64,000 nucleotides of DNA from CAZPNX01 sp964518765 (lineage in GTDB: Bacteria; Edwardsbacteria; AC1; EtOH8). Numbering within the stretch: position 1 is the stretch's first letter; every line of letters starts with the position of its first letter. The notes under the pieces were generated by a model. It was not told where the DNA came from. It saw only the letters and a list, made by a program, of their open reading frames with translations, and made no database searches. A program made the translations under genes and the position numbers. Below, in pieces: positions 9,295-17,579 of this stretch. The stretch covers positions 81,435 to 145,434 of the forward strand of contig CAZFJC010000003.1 in NCBI GenBank assembly GCA_964518765.1. Reading direction: 5' to 3'.

Positions 9295-11306
9295 CAGGTC
9301 CAGTAGGCGGTCTCTATCAGGTATTGCTTGATCCGGTCGGCCACCTGGGCGGGGGTGAACCCCAGCTTTTCGGCCAGGGTCGAGTCTGGGGCAGAGGCGC
9401 CGAAGCCCTCCACGCCAATGACCAGGCCCCGTCCGCCGAACAATTGGTGCCACAAGGCTCCCCGTCCCGCCTCCAGCGCCACCCTGGCCGGCAGCATCTG
9501 GGTGACCGAGTTGCGGTATTCGGGCGGCTGGGCCAGGAAAGCTTCCAGACAGGGAACGGACACGATCTGGGTGTGGATGTCATCCTTGAAGAGAAGCTCC
9601 CCGGCCGCCATCGCCAGCCACAGCTCCGAGCCGCTGGCGAAGATGGCCACCTGGGCCTTCTCCCCAAAGCGCTTGGCCACATAGCCACCCCGGGTGATGT
9701 CGCCGGGGGTGGAGGAGGCATCGCGCGCTATGGACGGAAGCTTCTGGCGGCTGAGCACCAGGGCGGTTGGCCCGTCCTTTTTCTGGAGGGCCATGGACCA
9801 GGCGGCGGCGGTCTCGGCCGCGTCGGCTGGGCGTATCACCTGGAGATTGGGGATAAGGCGAAGCGCGGAGACATGCTCCACCGGCTGATGGGTAGGACCG
9901 TCCTCTCCAAGGAACACCGAGTCGTGGGTGAAAACGTAGATGGCCTGCTGCCTCATCAGGGCCGAGAGCCTGATGGCTGGGCGGCAGTAGTCAGAGAAGG
10001 CCAGGAAGGTGGAGCCGGCCGGTATGAAGAACCCGTAGCGGGCCAGGCCGTTCATGGCCGCGGCCATGGCGTGCTCCCTGATGCCGAAGCGGAGGTTGCG
10101 CCCCGAGAAATCTCCGGCGGACACGTGACCCGAACTTTTGATGGCGATGTTGGTCGACCCCTCCAAGTCGGCCGAGCCGCAGACCAGGGAGGGGACCAGC
10201 TCGGCCGCCTTCTGGATGGCCTTTCCGGATAGTGACCTGGTGGCCGCGGCCTCGGGCGTCAGGCAGGAAACGAGCTGGTCCAGGATGCTTTCAGGGACCC
10301 GTTTGGAGATCATCAGGTCCCACAGCTCGGCCTTGTCCTGGTTGAAGGTGCGCCAGGCCTCGAACGACCTCTGCCACCTGGTGCGCGCCCGGCGCAGGCC
10401 CTTCACCCGGTTGCGGCACAGAGAGCGCACCTCTTCGGGGACATGAAAAGACTCACCGGGGTAGCCTAGATTGCCGCGGGTCGCCTCCGCCTCCTCGGCC
10501 CCCAGGGGACTACCGTGGCAAGCCGGGGTCCCCTGCTTACTCGGGCTGCCGTAGCCGATCATAGTTTTGGCGGCTATCAGGGACGGCTTGCCAGAGCGTA
10601 AAGCCCGGCGTATGGATTTGCCGACCGCGGCCGGATCGTGACCGTCAACCTGCTGGACGTGCCAGCCGTAGGATTTGAAACGGGCCGGGACATCGTCGGA
10701 ACAGGAGAGCTCGATGGAGCCGTCTATGGTGATCCTGTTGTCGTCGAACAAACAGACCAGATTGTCAAGCCTCAGATGGCCGGCCAGGGAGGCCGCCTCG
10801 TGGGAGATGCCCTCCATCAGGTCGCCGTCCGAGGCCAGGACATAGACCCGGTGGTCTAAAAGCGGCAGATCGGGCGTGTTGAACCTGTCCCCGGCCATCT
10901 TGGCGGCCAAGGCCATGCCCACCCCCATGGCCAGGCCTTGGCCCAGGGGCCCGGTGGTTACCTCCACCCCCGGCGTGTGGCCGAACTCGGGATGTCCCGG
11001 GGTGCGGCTGGCCCATTGGCGGAATGATTTAAGGTCGTCCAGGGTAAGGTCGAAGCCGAAAAGGTGGAGCAAGCCGTAGAGCAGCATCGATCCGTGGCCG
11101 GCTGAGAGGATAAAGCGGTCACGGTTGGGCCACTCGGGGTCTTTAGGGTCGAACCGCAGGAAATCGTGCCAGAGGACGAAGGCCAGGTCGGCGGCGCCCA
11201 GCGGCATTCCCGGATGGCCGGATTTGGCCCTCTCCACGGAATCCACCGCCAGCATCCTCAGGGTGTTGGCCGCCAGGCGGTATTGGCCGGGGGTGAGCTT
11301 AGACAT
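9294..11306 (-). CDS. tkt: transketolase
   Basis: Thiamine-diphosphate enzyme moving two-carbon units in the non-oxidative pentose phosphate pathway. About 670 residues, full length. Motifs: GHPGMPLGAADLAFVLW near the N-terminus, the ThDP/metal site ASDGDLMEGISHEAASLAG, the pyrimidine-binding segment FGIREHAMAAAMNG, and FLGEDGPTHQPVEH. I chose the ATG at MSKLTPGQ over an in-frame start 13 codons upstream, which would run into the -10 region. It is the first gene of the leftward operon, and its stop overlaps the next start. Confidence 0.95.
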   Translation of the reverse strand: MSKLTPGQYRLAANTLRMLAVDSVERAKSGHPGMPLGAADLAFVLWHDFLRFDPKDPEWPNRDRFILSAGHGSMLLYGLLHLFGFDLTLDDLKSFRQWASRTPGHPEFGHTPGVEVTTGPLGQGLAMGVGMALAAKMAGDRFNTPDLPLLDHRVYVLASDGDLMEGISHEAASLAGHLRLDNLVCLFDDNRITIDGSIELSCSDDVPARFKSYGWHVQQVDGHDPAAVGKSIRRALRSGKPSLIAAKTMIGYGSPSKQGTPACHGSPLGAEEAEATRGNLGYPGESFHVPEEVRSLCRNRVKGLRRARTRWQRSFEAWRTFNQDKAELWDLMISKRVPESILDQLVSCLTPEAAATRSLSGKAIQKAAELVPSLVCGSADLEGSTNIAIKSSGHVSAGDFSGRNLRFGIREHAMAAAMNGLARYGFFIPAGSTFLAFSDYCRPAIRLSALMRQQAIYVFTHDSVFLGEDGPTHQPVEHVSALRLIPNLQVIRPADAAETAAAWSMALQKKDGPTALVLSRQKLPSIARDASSTPGDITRGGYVAKRFGEKAQVAIFASGSELWLAMAAGELLFKDDIHTQIVSVPCLEAFLAQPPEYRNSVTQMLPARVALEAGRGALWHQLFGGRGLVIGVEGFGASAPDSTLAEKLGFTPAQVADRIKQYLIETAYWT

Positions 11307-11335
11307 GTTTTTCGCCCATCGCAAATTAGCACAAT

Positions 11336-11365
11336 ATCTTACCACTATTAAGGCCGTGTTGTAAA
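11336..11365 (-). promoter_or_regulatory. sigma70-like promoter for tkt
   Basis: On the minus strand TTTACA (-35, 11360-11365) and TAAGAT (-10, 11336-11341) are 18 nt apart, about 30 nt before the tkt ATG. The -35 overlaps the left flanking direct repeat of the adjacent 162-bp repeat element, so the element inserted immediately upstream of, or into, this promoter. Confidence 0.5.
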
Positions 11366-11374
11366 TAGGTTTTA

Positions 11375-11536
11375 TTGACTATCCTAATATTTCAGGAGAT
11401 TAAGGACAGAGGTCTTTTTCGGTCAACTCGACTTCGCTCAATGATAGGAAGTTCACCCCCGGAGCAGTATTATCCAGCCTGGCCGAGATAGTCTAGGGGG
11501 TAGGTAATGGCTAACCTGAAAAGATAGGATAGTCAA
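11375..11536 (+). repeat. MITE-like element, copy 1 (162 bp)
   Basis: Non-coding element with 22-bp terminal inverted repeats (11375-11396 and 11515-11536, 19 of 22 matching) that begin TTGACTATCCTA and end TAGGATAGTCAA. It is flanked by an 11-bp direct repeat AAATAGGTTTT (11363-11373 and 11535-11545) that partly overlaps the TIR ends, as expected of a target-site duplication. The interior carries a core also found in copies 2, 3 and 4, centred on CCGGAGCAGTATTATC and enclosed by a CCCCC/GGGGG stem. There is no ORF. It fills most of the 307-nt gap between tkt and the lipocalin gene. Confidence 0.8.
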
Positions 11537-11613
11537 ATAGGTTTTTTTTAGCCGGCCAGGGTATTTAAAGGCCCCCTCGATGGAAGAGGGGGCGCGGGGA
11601 CGGGGAAACCCGA

Positions 11614-12132
11614 TCAATTTTCCGGCTGGGGGGTCAACATAATACGGGAAAGGTCAAAGCCGTGGGCGGCTATCCGGGCCAGAAGATCACGGTAGAGTCC
11701 CTCTTCCATCCTGGGCTGACGGCAGAGTATCCACAGGTATTGACGGTTGGGGTGGCCGACCACGGAATATTGATATCTTAAAGTATCCAGCTCGATTATC
11801 CAATAATCCCCGGAGAAGGGCCAGAAGAACCGCACCTTAAGTTTGGCGTTGGAATTCTTGTCCACCACCCAGGCCTTGCCGGTGATCGATTTGGGCTTGC
11901 CATCCAGCGAGCCCTGGCGGCAGGCGTTGACCACCCTGATGTCGCCGTCGGGGCGGAGCGAATAGGTGGCGGTGACCGCGGTGCATCCCTTTTGAAAGCG
12001 CTGGGGGATGGTGGCGATCTCATACCAAGTGCCCAGATAGCGCCGCAGATCGACCTGGGGCACGGTGCGGAGCGGCGGGAGCTTGGGGGCGGCCGCCAGC
12101 GATGCGGCCAGGATGACAGGAAGCAGCTTCAT
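11614..12132 (-). CDS. lipocalin family protein (Blc-like)
   Basis: 172 residues with a short Sec signal (MKLLPVILAASLAAAP) and no lipobox Cys, so it is predicted periplasmic rather than lipid-anchored, unlike E. coli Blc. The lipocalin signature GTWYEIATIPQRFQKGC lies at residues about 34-50. The family-typical segments YSVVGHPNRQYLWILCRQP and FFWPFSGDYWIIELD follow. Bacterial lipocalins of this type bind lysophospholipids or fatty acids and help maintain the envelope; that function is by homology. It lies 34 nt after mnmG and is probably co-transcribed. Confidence 0.9.
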   Translation of the reverse strand: MKLLPVILAASLAAAPKLPPLRTVPQVDLRRYLGTWYEIATIPQRFQKGCTAVTATYSLRPDGDIRVVNACRQGSLDGKPKSITGKAWVVDKNSNAKLKVRFFWPFSGDYWIIELDTLRYQYSVVGHPNRQYLWILCRQPRMEEGLYRDLLARIAAHGFDLSRIMLTPQPEN

Positions 12133-12166
12133 TTCAAAACCTATATAAATATAGCTATGGTCTCCG

Positions 12167-14074
12167 TTAGCCGGATCCGGCCTTTTTTAGGTGAACCAGC
12201 AGCATACCGATATCGGCCGGGCTGACGCCGGAGATGCGCCCCGCCTGGCCCAGGGTCAAGGGCCGGACGACCGACAGCTTCTGTCTGGCCTCCTCCGTCA
12301 GGCCGTACACCCGGCGGTAGTCGATGTCGGACGGAAGCCGGCGCCACTCCGTCTCCCTCAGGCGGGCCGCCTCATCGGCCTGGCGTCGGATATAGCCCTG
12401 ATACTTGATCTCGATCTCCACCCTTTCGGCCTCTGTTTCATCGAGATCCGGGCGTTCCTGGTCTAGAGGCAACAGGGAGAGATAACTTACCTCGGGCCGG
12501 CGCAATATATCGGAGAGAGCCGCCGGTTCGCTCAAGGGGGAAGTGCCCAGCGATTCCAGCACCTGGTTGGCCTCGGAGGGTTTGACCATCTCCCGGCCCA
12601 GTCGTTCTATCTCGGACGAGACGCGAAGGCGCTGGGCCAAAAAATCATCGAAATCCCTATCGGTGATCAGGCCCAGGCGGTGGCCGATGTTGCAAAGCCG
12701 ATCCCGGGCATTGTCCTCCCGCAGCAGCAGCCTGTATTCCGCTCTAGAGGTGAACATGCGGTAGGGTTCCTCTGTTCCCTTGGTGACCAAGTCGTCGATC
12801 AATACGCCGATGTATGCCTGGTCCCTTCCCAAAACCAAGGGCTCCTCTTCCTTCAAAGAAAGGCAGGCGTTGATGCCGGCCACCAGGCCCTGGGCGGCCG
12901 CCTCCTCGTAACCCGAGGTGCCGTTGATCTGCCCGGCCAGGTACAGACCCTTCAGCGCCTTGGCCTCGAGGGAGGGGTAGATCTGGGTGGGGATGACGAA
13001 GTCGTACTCGATGGCATAACCCGGCCGGGTGAGGCGGGCCTCCTTAAGTCCCTCGATGGTGCGGATGAAATCGGTCTGGACTTTCTCCGGAAGGGAGGAG
13101 GAGACGCCGCTCAGATAGATCTCCGAGGTGCTCAGCCCCTCCGGCTCCAGAAAGACCTGATGCTTGTCCCTGTCGGCAAAACGCACCACCTTGTCCTCGA
13201 TCGAGGGGCAGTAGCGGGGGCCGACGCCCTTGATCCGGCCCGAGTACAGCGGCGATTGGCCAAGGTTGTCTCGGATGATGCGATGGGTGTTAGGGTTGGT
13301 CCAGGCCAGATGGCAGGGCAACTGAGGCAGGGACGGCCAGATCCTCTCCTTGAGCTTAGTCCTCTGGTCGAGGATGCGGAAGACCGGGGTGCGCCAGGAA
13401 AAAGGCTTCGGATTTTCATCGCCCAGCTGGACCTGAAGCCGGGAGAAATCTACGCTCCTGCCGTCGATCCGGGCCGGGGTGCCGGTCTTCAGCCTGCCCA
13501 GCTTGAGGCCCAAACCAGAGAGGGACAGGGAAAGCTCGGAGGCGGAGAGCTCGCCGGACCGGCCGCCAGGCCGGCTCATCGGACCGATATGAACCAGCCC
13601 GTTCAAAAACGTGCCCGTGGCCAGAACCACCGCCCGGCCGCGGATGGTCGAGCCGTCATCGGCTACGATCCCGGCCGCCCGTCCTCCTGCGGACAGAATG
13701 CTGGAAACGACGGACTGGCGCAACTCCAGACCGGGCTGGCCCTCCAGGGCTCTTTTGGCGGCGACGGCATAACGCAGGCGATCGCATTGGGCTCGGGTAG
13801 ACCAGACGGCCGGCCCCTTGCCGCGGTTGAGGACCCGGAACTGGATGCCGGCGGCGTCGGCCAGGCGGCCCATCTCCCCGCCCAAAGCGTCGACCTCCTT
13901 GACCAGCTGGCTCTTGGCCAGGCCGCCGATGGAGGGGTTGCATGACATCCAGCCGATGCGATCCAACGACATGGCGCACAGGCAGGTTTTAAGGCCCATC
14001 CGGGCCGAGGCCAAGGCGGCCTCGATGCCGGCGTGGCCCCCGCCCACCACTATTACATCGAAAATCTCGGCCAT
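12167..14074 (-). CDS. mnmG: tRNA uridine-5-carboxymethylaminomethyl(34) synthesis enzyme MnmG (GidA)
   Basis: With MnmE it installs the cmnm5 group on U34 of certain tRNAs, using FAD and methylene-THF. About 635 residues, full length. The FAD Rossmann motif VVGGGHAGIEAALASARMG sits at the N-terminus. NPSIGGLAKSQLVKEVDALGG follows, and the C-terminal domain has IKYQGYIRRQ and RPLTLGQAGRISGVSPADI. The ATG at MAEIFD is chosen; no Shine-Dalgarno is visible, and the upstream promoter would give a nearly leaderless mRNA. mnmE is not in the window. In many bacteria mnmG abuts rsmG and parAB near the origin, but here those lie 32-42 kb away. Confidence 0.95.
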   Translation of the reverse strand: MAEIFDVIVVGGGHAGIEAALASARMGLKTCLCAMSLDRIGWMSCNPSIGGLAKSQLVKEVDALGGEMGRLADAAGIQFRVLNRGKGPAVWSTRAQCDRLRYAVAAKRALEGQPGLELRQSVVSSILSAGGRAAGIVADDGSTIRGRAVVLATGTFLNGLVHIGPMSRPGGRSGELSASELSLSLSGLGLKLGRLKTGTPARIDGRSVDFSRLQVQLGDENPKPFSWRTPVFRILDQRTKLKERIWPSLPQLPCHLAWTNPNTHRIIRDNLGQSPLYSGRIKGVGPRYCPSIEDKVVRFADRDKHQVFLEPEGLSTSEIYLSGVSSSLPEKVQTDFIRTIEGLKEARLTRPGYAIEYDFVIPTQIYPSLEAKALKGLYLAGQINGTSGYEEAAAQGLVAGINACLSLKEEEPLVLGRDQAYIGVLIDDLVTKGTEEPYRMFTSRAEYRLLLREDNARDRLCNIGHRLGLITDRDFDDFLAQRLRVSSEIERLGREMVKPSEANQVLESLGTSPLSEPAALSDILRRPEVSYLSLLPLDQERPDLDETEAERVEIEIKYQGYIRRQADEAARLRETEWRRLPSDIDYRRVYGLTEEARQKLSVVRPLTLGQAGRISGVSPADIGMLLVHLKKAGSG

Positions 14075-14082
14075 GGATGTAT

Positions 14083-14111
14083 ATATTATCACAGAGCCGC
14101 CGGCAATTCAA
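14083..14111 (-). promoter_or_regulatory. sigma70-like promoter for mnmG
   Basis: Minus-strand TTGAAT (14106-14111) and TAATAT (14083-14088) are separated by exactly 17 nt. The expected start point, about 7 nt past the -10, falls within a few bases of the mnmG ATG at 14074. That fits the absence of a ribosome-binding site and suggests a leaderless transcript. Confidence 0.5.
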
Positions 14112-14167
14112 CATTGCCCGAGGCGGACCTATTAGAAAAAGATATAGTATAATGCTATATAAATAAT

Positions 14168-14329
14168 TTGACCATCCTAATATTTCAGGAAATTACAGAC
14201 AGACGTCTTTTCTGTTCATCTCGACTTGGCTCGACGATAGGAAATTCACCCCCGGAGCAGTATTATCGAGCCTGGCCGAGATAGTCTAGGGGGTAGGTAA
14301 TGGCTAACCTGAAAAGATAGGATAATCGA
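14168..14329 (+). repeat. MITE-like element, copy 2 (162 bp)
   Basis: Same family and orientation as the copy upstream of tkt and the same length. The inverted repeats are at 14168-14189 and 14308-14329. The 11-bp direct repeat ATAAATAATTT occurs at 14159-14169 and again at 14329-14339, overlapping the TIR tips by one or two bases. The interior is nearly identical to copy 1 from CCCCCGGAGCAGTATTATC through GGGGGTAGGTAATGGCTAACC. It lies between the mnmG promoter and a parS site, next to an AT-rich inverted repeat (ATATAG/CTATAT, 14142-14160). Confidence 0.8.
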
Positions 14330-14404
14330 TAAATAATTTACAGCGACATCTGGCCCACAAGGCCTGAAAGAGGCGGAAAGAGCCGTGATAATGAACGGCA
14401 ATGG

Positions 14405-14420
14405 TGTTTCACGTGAAACA
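14405..14420. promoter_or_regulatory. parS: parS centromere site 1
   Basis: TGTTTCACGTGAAACA is a perfect 16-bp palindrome identical to the canonical bacterial parS sequence bound by ParB/Spo0J. It is intergenic, between mnmG and a secreted-protein gene. parB itself is about 40 kb away in this window. Presence of parS implies that this region lies in the origin-proximal part of the chromosome. Confidence 0.93.
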
Positions 14421-14441
14421 GCGACCGAAGGCGGCATCATA

Positions 14442-14466
14442 TACCCCCGGCGGTTAACCGGGGGTA
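14442..14466 (+). promoter_or_regulatory. strong hairpin in the leader of the Arg/Glu-rich secreted protein gene
   Basis: Nine-bp perfect stem TACCCCCGG / CCGGGGGTA around a 7-nt loop, followed by a short A run. It lies about 80 nt before the ATG at 14544. It could act as a terminator on the minus strand or as an mRNA 5' stabilising or attenuating structure on the plus strand. The rest of the 469-nt gap 14075-14543 holds the mnmG promoter, repeat copy 2, parS and a purine-rich leader ending in a strong Shine-Dalgarno. Confidence 0.5.
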
Positions 14467-14543
14467 AAAAACCGGAACCAGGGAGAGGGAAAAGGCATCT
14501 AACTCTATACCAAGAGAAAAAATTTTTTCAGGAGGAGAACACC

Positions 14544-15026
14544 ATGAGGGCAACCCCCATCCTAGCCATCACCTTGGTCTTGGCATTGACGGCCCTCCCG
14601 GCAGCGGCGCAGGAGCCGGACAGCCTCAATTTAAAGAACGAAATCAAGGTCAAAAATCAGGGCGAGGGCCAGCAGCTGAGGATCAGGACCGAGGAGCAGA
14701 TCCAAACGGGCAAGCCGGAGGAGGCTGGCGAAGGGAACAAGATCCGCAACCGCAACGAGAACGAGGATGACAAGCTGAGGATCCGTACCGAGGAGGGTGA
14801 CAAGGCCAAGGGCCAGGCCATCCAAACCAGGTTCCGGGATGAGAACGGGGACGGGATACCTGACTCCACCCAGGCCAAGAAAAAGGAGAGGAACCGCCAC
14901 CGGGTTCGCCATCAGGAGAACAAGCAGGACGGCAGCGCCAATGGTAACATGACTCCCCAGGGGGCGGCCACCGGCGGCCGAAAGAGGCAGGGCAGCGGGC
15001 AAAGTTCAGGATCGGGCCGGCCGTAG
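14544..15026 (+). CDS. secreted highly charged protein of unknown function
   Basis: 160 residues. The ATG at 14544 follows AGGAGGAGAACACC, an excellent ribosome-binding site, and starts a clear signal peptide (MRATPILAITLVLALTALPAAAQ). The mature part is extremely rich in Glu, Lys, Arg, Asn and Gln, with LRIRTEEQ and LRIRTEEG repeats and one DENGDGIPD loop. That loop resembles calcium-binding type-3 thrombospondin or dockerin loops. The tail is Gly/Ser/Arg-rich. It is probably disordered and exported to the periplasm or outside; no function can be assigned. A terminator follows at once. Confidence 0.75.
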   Translation: MRATPILAITLVLALTALPAAAQEPDSLNLKNEIKVKNQGEGQQLRIRTEEQIQTGKPEEAGEGNKIRNRNENEDDKLRIRTEEGDKAKGQAIQTRFRDENGDGIPDSTQAKKKERNRHRVRHQENKQDGSANGNMTPQGAATGGRKRQGSGQSSGSGRP

Positions 15027-15047
15027 CCAATCAGACATGATATATGG

Positions 15048-15078
15048 AGCGGAACGAGAAGCGTTCCGCTTCTTTTCT
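15048..15078 (+). terminator. rho-independent terminator
   Basis: AGCGGAACG / CGTTCCGCT 9-bp stem with loop AGAAG, followed by TCTTTTCT. It ends the charged secreted-protein gene. Confidence 0.75.
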
Positions 15079-15084
15079 AACAAT

Positions 15085-16182
15085 ATGAAAAAATCGGTTC
15101 TCAACCTGGCGGCTTTGCTTTTCGGCCAGGCCCTGGCCTATGGGGCGGCCTCGGGCGGCTTGGGGCTACTGGCCGAATACGACAGCAACGTATTCGGCGA
15201 CTATTGGGGCGGCGGCAGTTTAAATGCCGCCGCCTATCTGGACCTGAGCTTCGATGCCGATCTGGGATTAGGCGGCCTGGCCTTGGGGGCGGATTACAAG
15301 GGGGATTTCAGCACCTACCTGCAGTACCGGGACATGGACCAGAGCGACCATGACCTGCGCCTGCTGATCTGGGGTTCGGCAGGAAAAGAGGGCTATCTGG
15401 CCTTGGGCGGGGGAATGGAATACGGGGCCAACGGCCAGGGGAGGTTGTATTATGATAATCGATATGCCTATGGAGTGGCCGAAGGCAAAGTGTATTTCTG
15501 GCCGTCTTTCCTGATGAGGTTCTCGGCCCAGGCAGGCCCCCAAACATACCCCCACCTGCCTAAGTACGATTGCGATCGGTTCTGCGGAGAGTTCTCCGCC
15601 AGCCTTTTCCTCCCCTCCCGCACCTCGGTAACGGCCGGCGGCCAGGCCAGGAGGTTCGGGTACAGCCCGGGGGCGGACAGCCTCGAGGTCCCCAAAACCG
15701 TCTATCATGTCGAGCCCGGAATCAGGATGACCCAGGCCTTGGCAGGAAATCTGGGCATATCGGTGGAATACTTCGGGCTTATCAACAAGGTTTCAACAGC
15801 TTCCTCACTGTACAGCCCCGACACCCTGCTGATACAGGTGGAGGACTATTCGGATTACCGGGGAGGGACCGCCGGGGCCAAACTGACGGCCAGGTTGGGC
15901 CGGGCCACGGCCTCGGCCGGCGCCGGCTACCGGTTCCTTGGCTACACCTGGCTCAGGGCCTTCGAGCTGCCGCCGTCCGAGACCTCCAGCCTGGCCGGGC
16001 GCCGGCCGACCGGCTCTTTACGTCGGGATCGGGCGGCGAATTTCCGGCTGGAGGCCAATCTTTCCCTGTCGCCCTCGGTGGGGGCCAGGGCCGCCCTGGA
16101 ATATCAGGACCATTGGTCCAACGATCCCCTCTTCGACTATTATCGAACCATCCTGAGCCTTGGCTTGGAATACGATTTCTGA
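15085..16182 (+). CDS. putative outer-membrane beta-barrel protein
   Basis: 365 residues from the ATG giving a signal peptide (MKKSVLNLAALLFGQALAYGAAS). A longer in-frame start upstream lies inside the preceding terminator and is rejected. The mature part alternates hydrophobic and polar residues with many Gly, Tyr and Asp turns (GGLGLLAEYDSNVFGDYWGGG). It ends in an aromatic terminus (LSLGLEYDF), typical of barrels inserted by BamA. I do not recognise the family. It may be a transport or surface protein; the neighbouring charged secreted protein could be a partner, but a terminator separates them. Confidence 0.75.
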   Translation: MKKSVLNLAALLFGQALAYGAASGGLGLLAEYDSNVFGDYWGGGSLNAAAYLDLSFDADLGLGGLALGADYKGDFSTYLQYRDMDQSDHDLRLLIWGSAGKEGYLALGGGMEYGANGQGRLYYDNRYAYGVAEGKVYFWPSFLMRFSAQAGPQTYPHLPKYDCDRFCGEFSASLFLPSRTSVTAGGQARRFGYSPGADSLEVPKTVYHVEPGIRMTQALAGNLGISVEYFGLINKVSTASSLYSPDTLLIQVEDYSDYRGGTAGAKLTARLGRATASAGAGYRFLGYTWLRAFELPPSETSSLAGRRPTGSLRRDRAANFRLEANLSLSPSVGARAALEYQDHWSNDPLFDYYRTILSLGLEYDF

Positions 16183-16208
16183 GCCCAGGCTTGGCGGTAC
16201 GCACTTCC

Positions 16209-16240
16209 GGCCCGGATGTTTCACGTGAAACATCCGGGCC
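16209..16240. promoter_or_regulatory. parS: parS site 2 embedded in a 32-nt perfect palindrome
   Basis: The 16-bp canonical parS (TGTTTCACGTGAAACA, 16217-16232) is extended by GGCCCGGA on one side and TCCGGGCC on the other, giving a 32-nt perfect inverted repeat. It follows the stop of the barrel gene by 26 nt, so as RNA it would form a strong hairpin and may double as a transcription terminator. It is 1.8 kb from the first parS. Confidence 0.92.
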
Positions 16241-16268
16241 TCTGTTTCAACCGATAGGCGTTTTCCAC

Positions 16269-16298
16269 TTGACGCGGGCCGCCGCTTCGTGGTTTAAT
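16269..16298 (+). promoter_or_regulatory. sigma70-like promoter for the CreD-like gene
   Basis: TTGACG (16269-16274) and TTTAAT (16293-16298) are separated by 18 nt. They lie just after the parS palindrome and about 40 nt before the ATG at 16338. Confidence 0.45.
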
Positions 16299-16337
16299 AA
16301 TATGCCATCCCCATCAATAGCGCGAAAGGACGCAAGC

Positions 16338-17570
16338 ATGTCCAAGAGGATCCTACCCCTCGTCTTCATATTCTTCTGTACCAGCGTGGCCTGGGTGATC
16401 CTGGGCGGGGCCAACCTGGGACGGACCTATTCCCAGGACTCCAAGCTCAAGCAGAAGGTGGGCCAGCTCTGGGGCACGGTCCAGCGCCAGGAGGCCCCGC
16501 AGGTCTACTACCAGGTCAAGACCAAGCGCCAGGTGCAGCGGGTGGTGGACGATAAGACGGTGGTCGAGGAGGTGGACGACATCGCCAGCCATTACCTGAT
16601 ACCGGACAGCAACGACATCTCGGTAGGCCTCAAGTTAGACTATAGGCGCAAGGGGCTGCTGTGGTATTCGACCTATGCCGTGGACTTCGACGGCCGGTAC
16701 CGGGTGGTAAACACCACTTCGGCCGCCAGGGATATCTGGTTCGAATACCATTTCCCCGCCTCCCAGGGGGTGTATGACAACTTCGCGGTGACGGTGGAAG
16801 GGCAGAAGCTCCGCGACCTTGACACCCGCGACGGCAAGCTCTTCGTCAGATTGCCGCTCGATCCCGGCCAGGGCAGGACGGTCCGGGTCTCCTACCGCTC
16901 CCAGGGCATGGACGAGTGGTGGTACTCCTTTGGCCAGGACGTCTCCCAGATCCGCAACTTCCGGCTGACAGCCGCCACCGATTTCGAACAGGTGGACTTC
17001 CCGGACAACGGCATCTCCCCCACCTCAAAAACCAAGTCGGGAAAGGGATGGCGTCTGGAGTGGCTCTACCGAGACCTGGTCTCGGGCATCCAGATAGGAA
17101 TCGCCATGCCGCGGAGGCTTAACCCCGGCCCCTTCGTGGGCAAGGTCAGCTTCTTCGCCCCGGTGTCGCTGTTCCTCTTCCTTTTCCTGATGTTCATCAT
17201 CACCGCCATCCGCGGGGTGCGCCTCCATCCCATGAACTACTTCTTTGTCTGCGCCGCCTTCTTCGCCTTCCATCTGCTGTTGGCCTACCTGGTGGACCAC
17301 CTCGACCTCCACCTGTCGTTTGCCATCGCCTCGGCCGTCTCGGTGCTGCTGGTGGTCAGCTATATGCGGCTGGTGAGCGGAACGCGCTTCGCCTTGGTGG
17401 AGGTCGGCCTGTCCCAGCTCTTCTACCTGGTGGTCTTCTCCTACACCTTCTTTCTGGAGGGGTACACCGGCCTGGCGGTGACCATCGCCTGCGTGCTCAC
17501 CCTGTTCGTGCTGATGCAGGCCACCGGCCGGCTGGATTGGGAACGGCTGTGGGCGGAGAAGGGGCGCTAA
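16338..17570 (+). CDS. inner-membrane CreD-like protein
   Basis: About 410 residues. One N-terminal membrane helix (ILPLVFIFFCTSVAWVILGG) is followed by a large periplasmic domain of roughly 270 residues (YRSQGMDEWWYSFGQD). A C-terminal bundle of about five helices includes RLHPMNYFFVCAAFFAFHLL and ends TGRLDWERLW. This layout and the LHPxxY and RxDW signatures resemble CreD (cell-envelope integrity, a beta-lactam response target of CreBC). No creBC system is in the window, so the role is inferred only as an envelope protein. Confidence 0.75.
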   Translation: MSKRILPLVFIFFCTSVAWVILGGANLGRTYSQDSKLKQKVGQLWGTVQRQEAPQVYYQVKTKRQVQRVVDDKTVVEEVDDIASHYLIPDSNDISVGLKLDYRRKGLLWYSTYAVDFDGRYRVVNTTSAARDIWFEYHFPASQGVYDNFAVTVEGQKLRDLDTRDGKLFVRLPLDPGQGRTVRVSYRSQGMDEWWYSFGQDVSQIRNFRLTAATDFEQVDFPDNGISPTSKTKSGKGWRLEWLYRDLVSGIQIGIAMPRRLNPGPFVGKVSFFAPVSLFLFLFLMFIITAIRGVRLHPMNYFFVCAAFFAFHLLLAYLVDHLDLHLSFAIASAVSVLLVVSYMRLVSGTRFALVEVGLSQLFYLVVFSYTFFLEGYTGLAVTIACVLTLFVLMQATGRLDWERLWAEKGR

Positions 17571-17579
17571 AAATACAGT

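Noticed and set aside
12680..13945. 421-codon plus-strand frame opposite mnmG
   Set aside because: Gly/Ala/Gln/Arg-rich shadow of a clearly conserved MnmG frame; no ribosome-binding site or recognisable domain.
15570..16337. N-terminal 256 codons of the long frame ending at 17570
   Set aside because: They overlap the barrel gene out of frame and the parS palindrome; the CreD-like protein begins with its own signal anchor at 16338.
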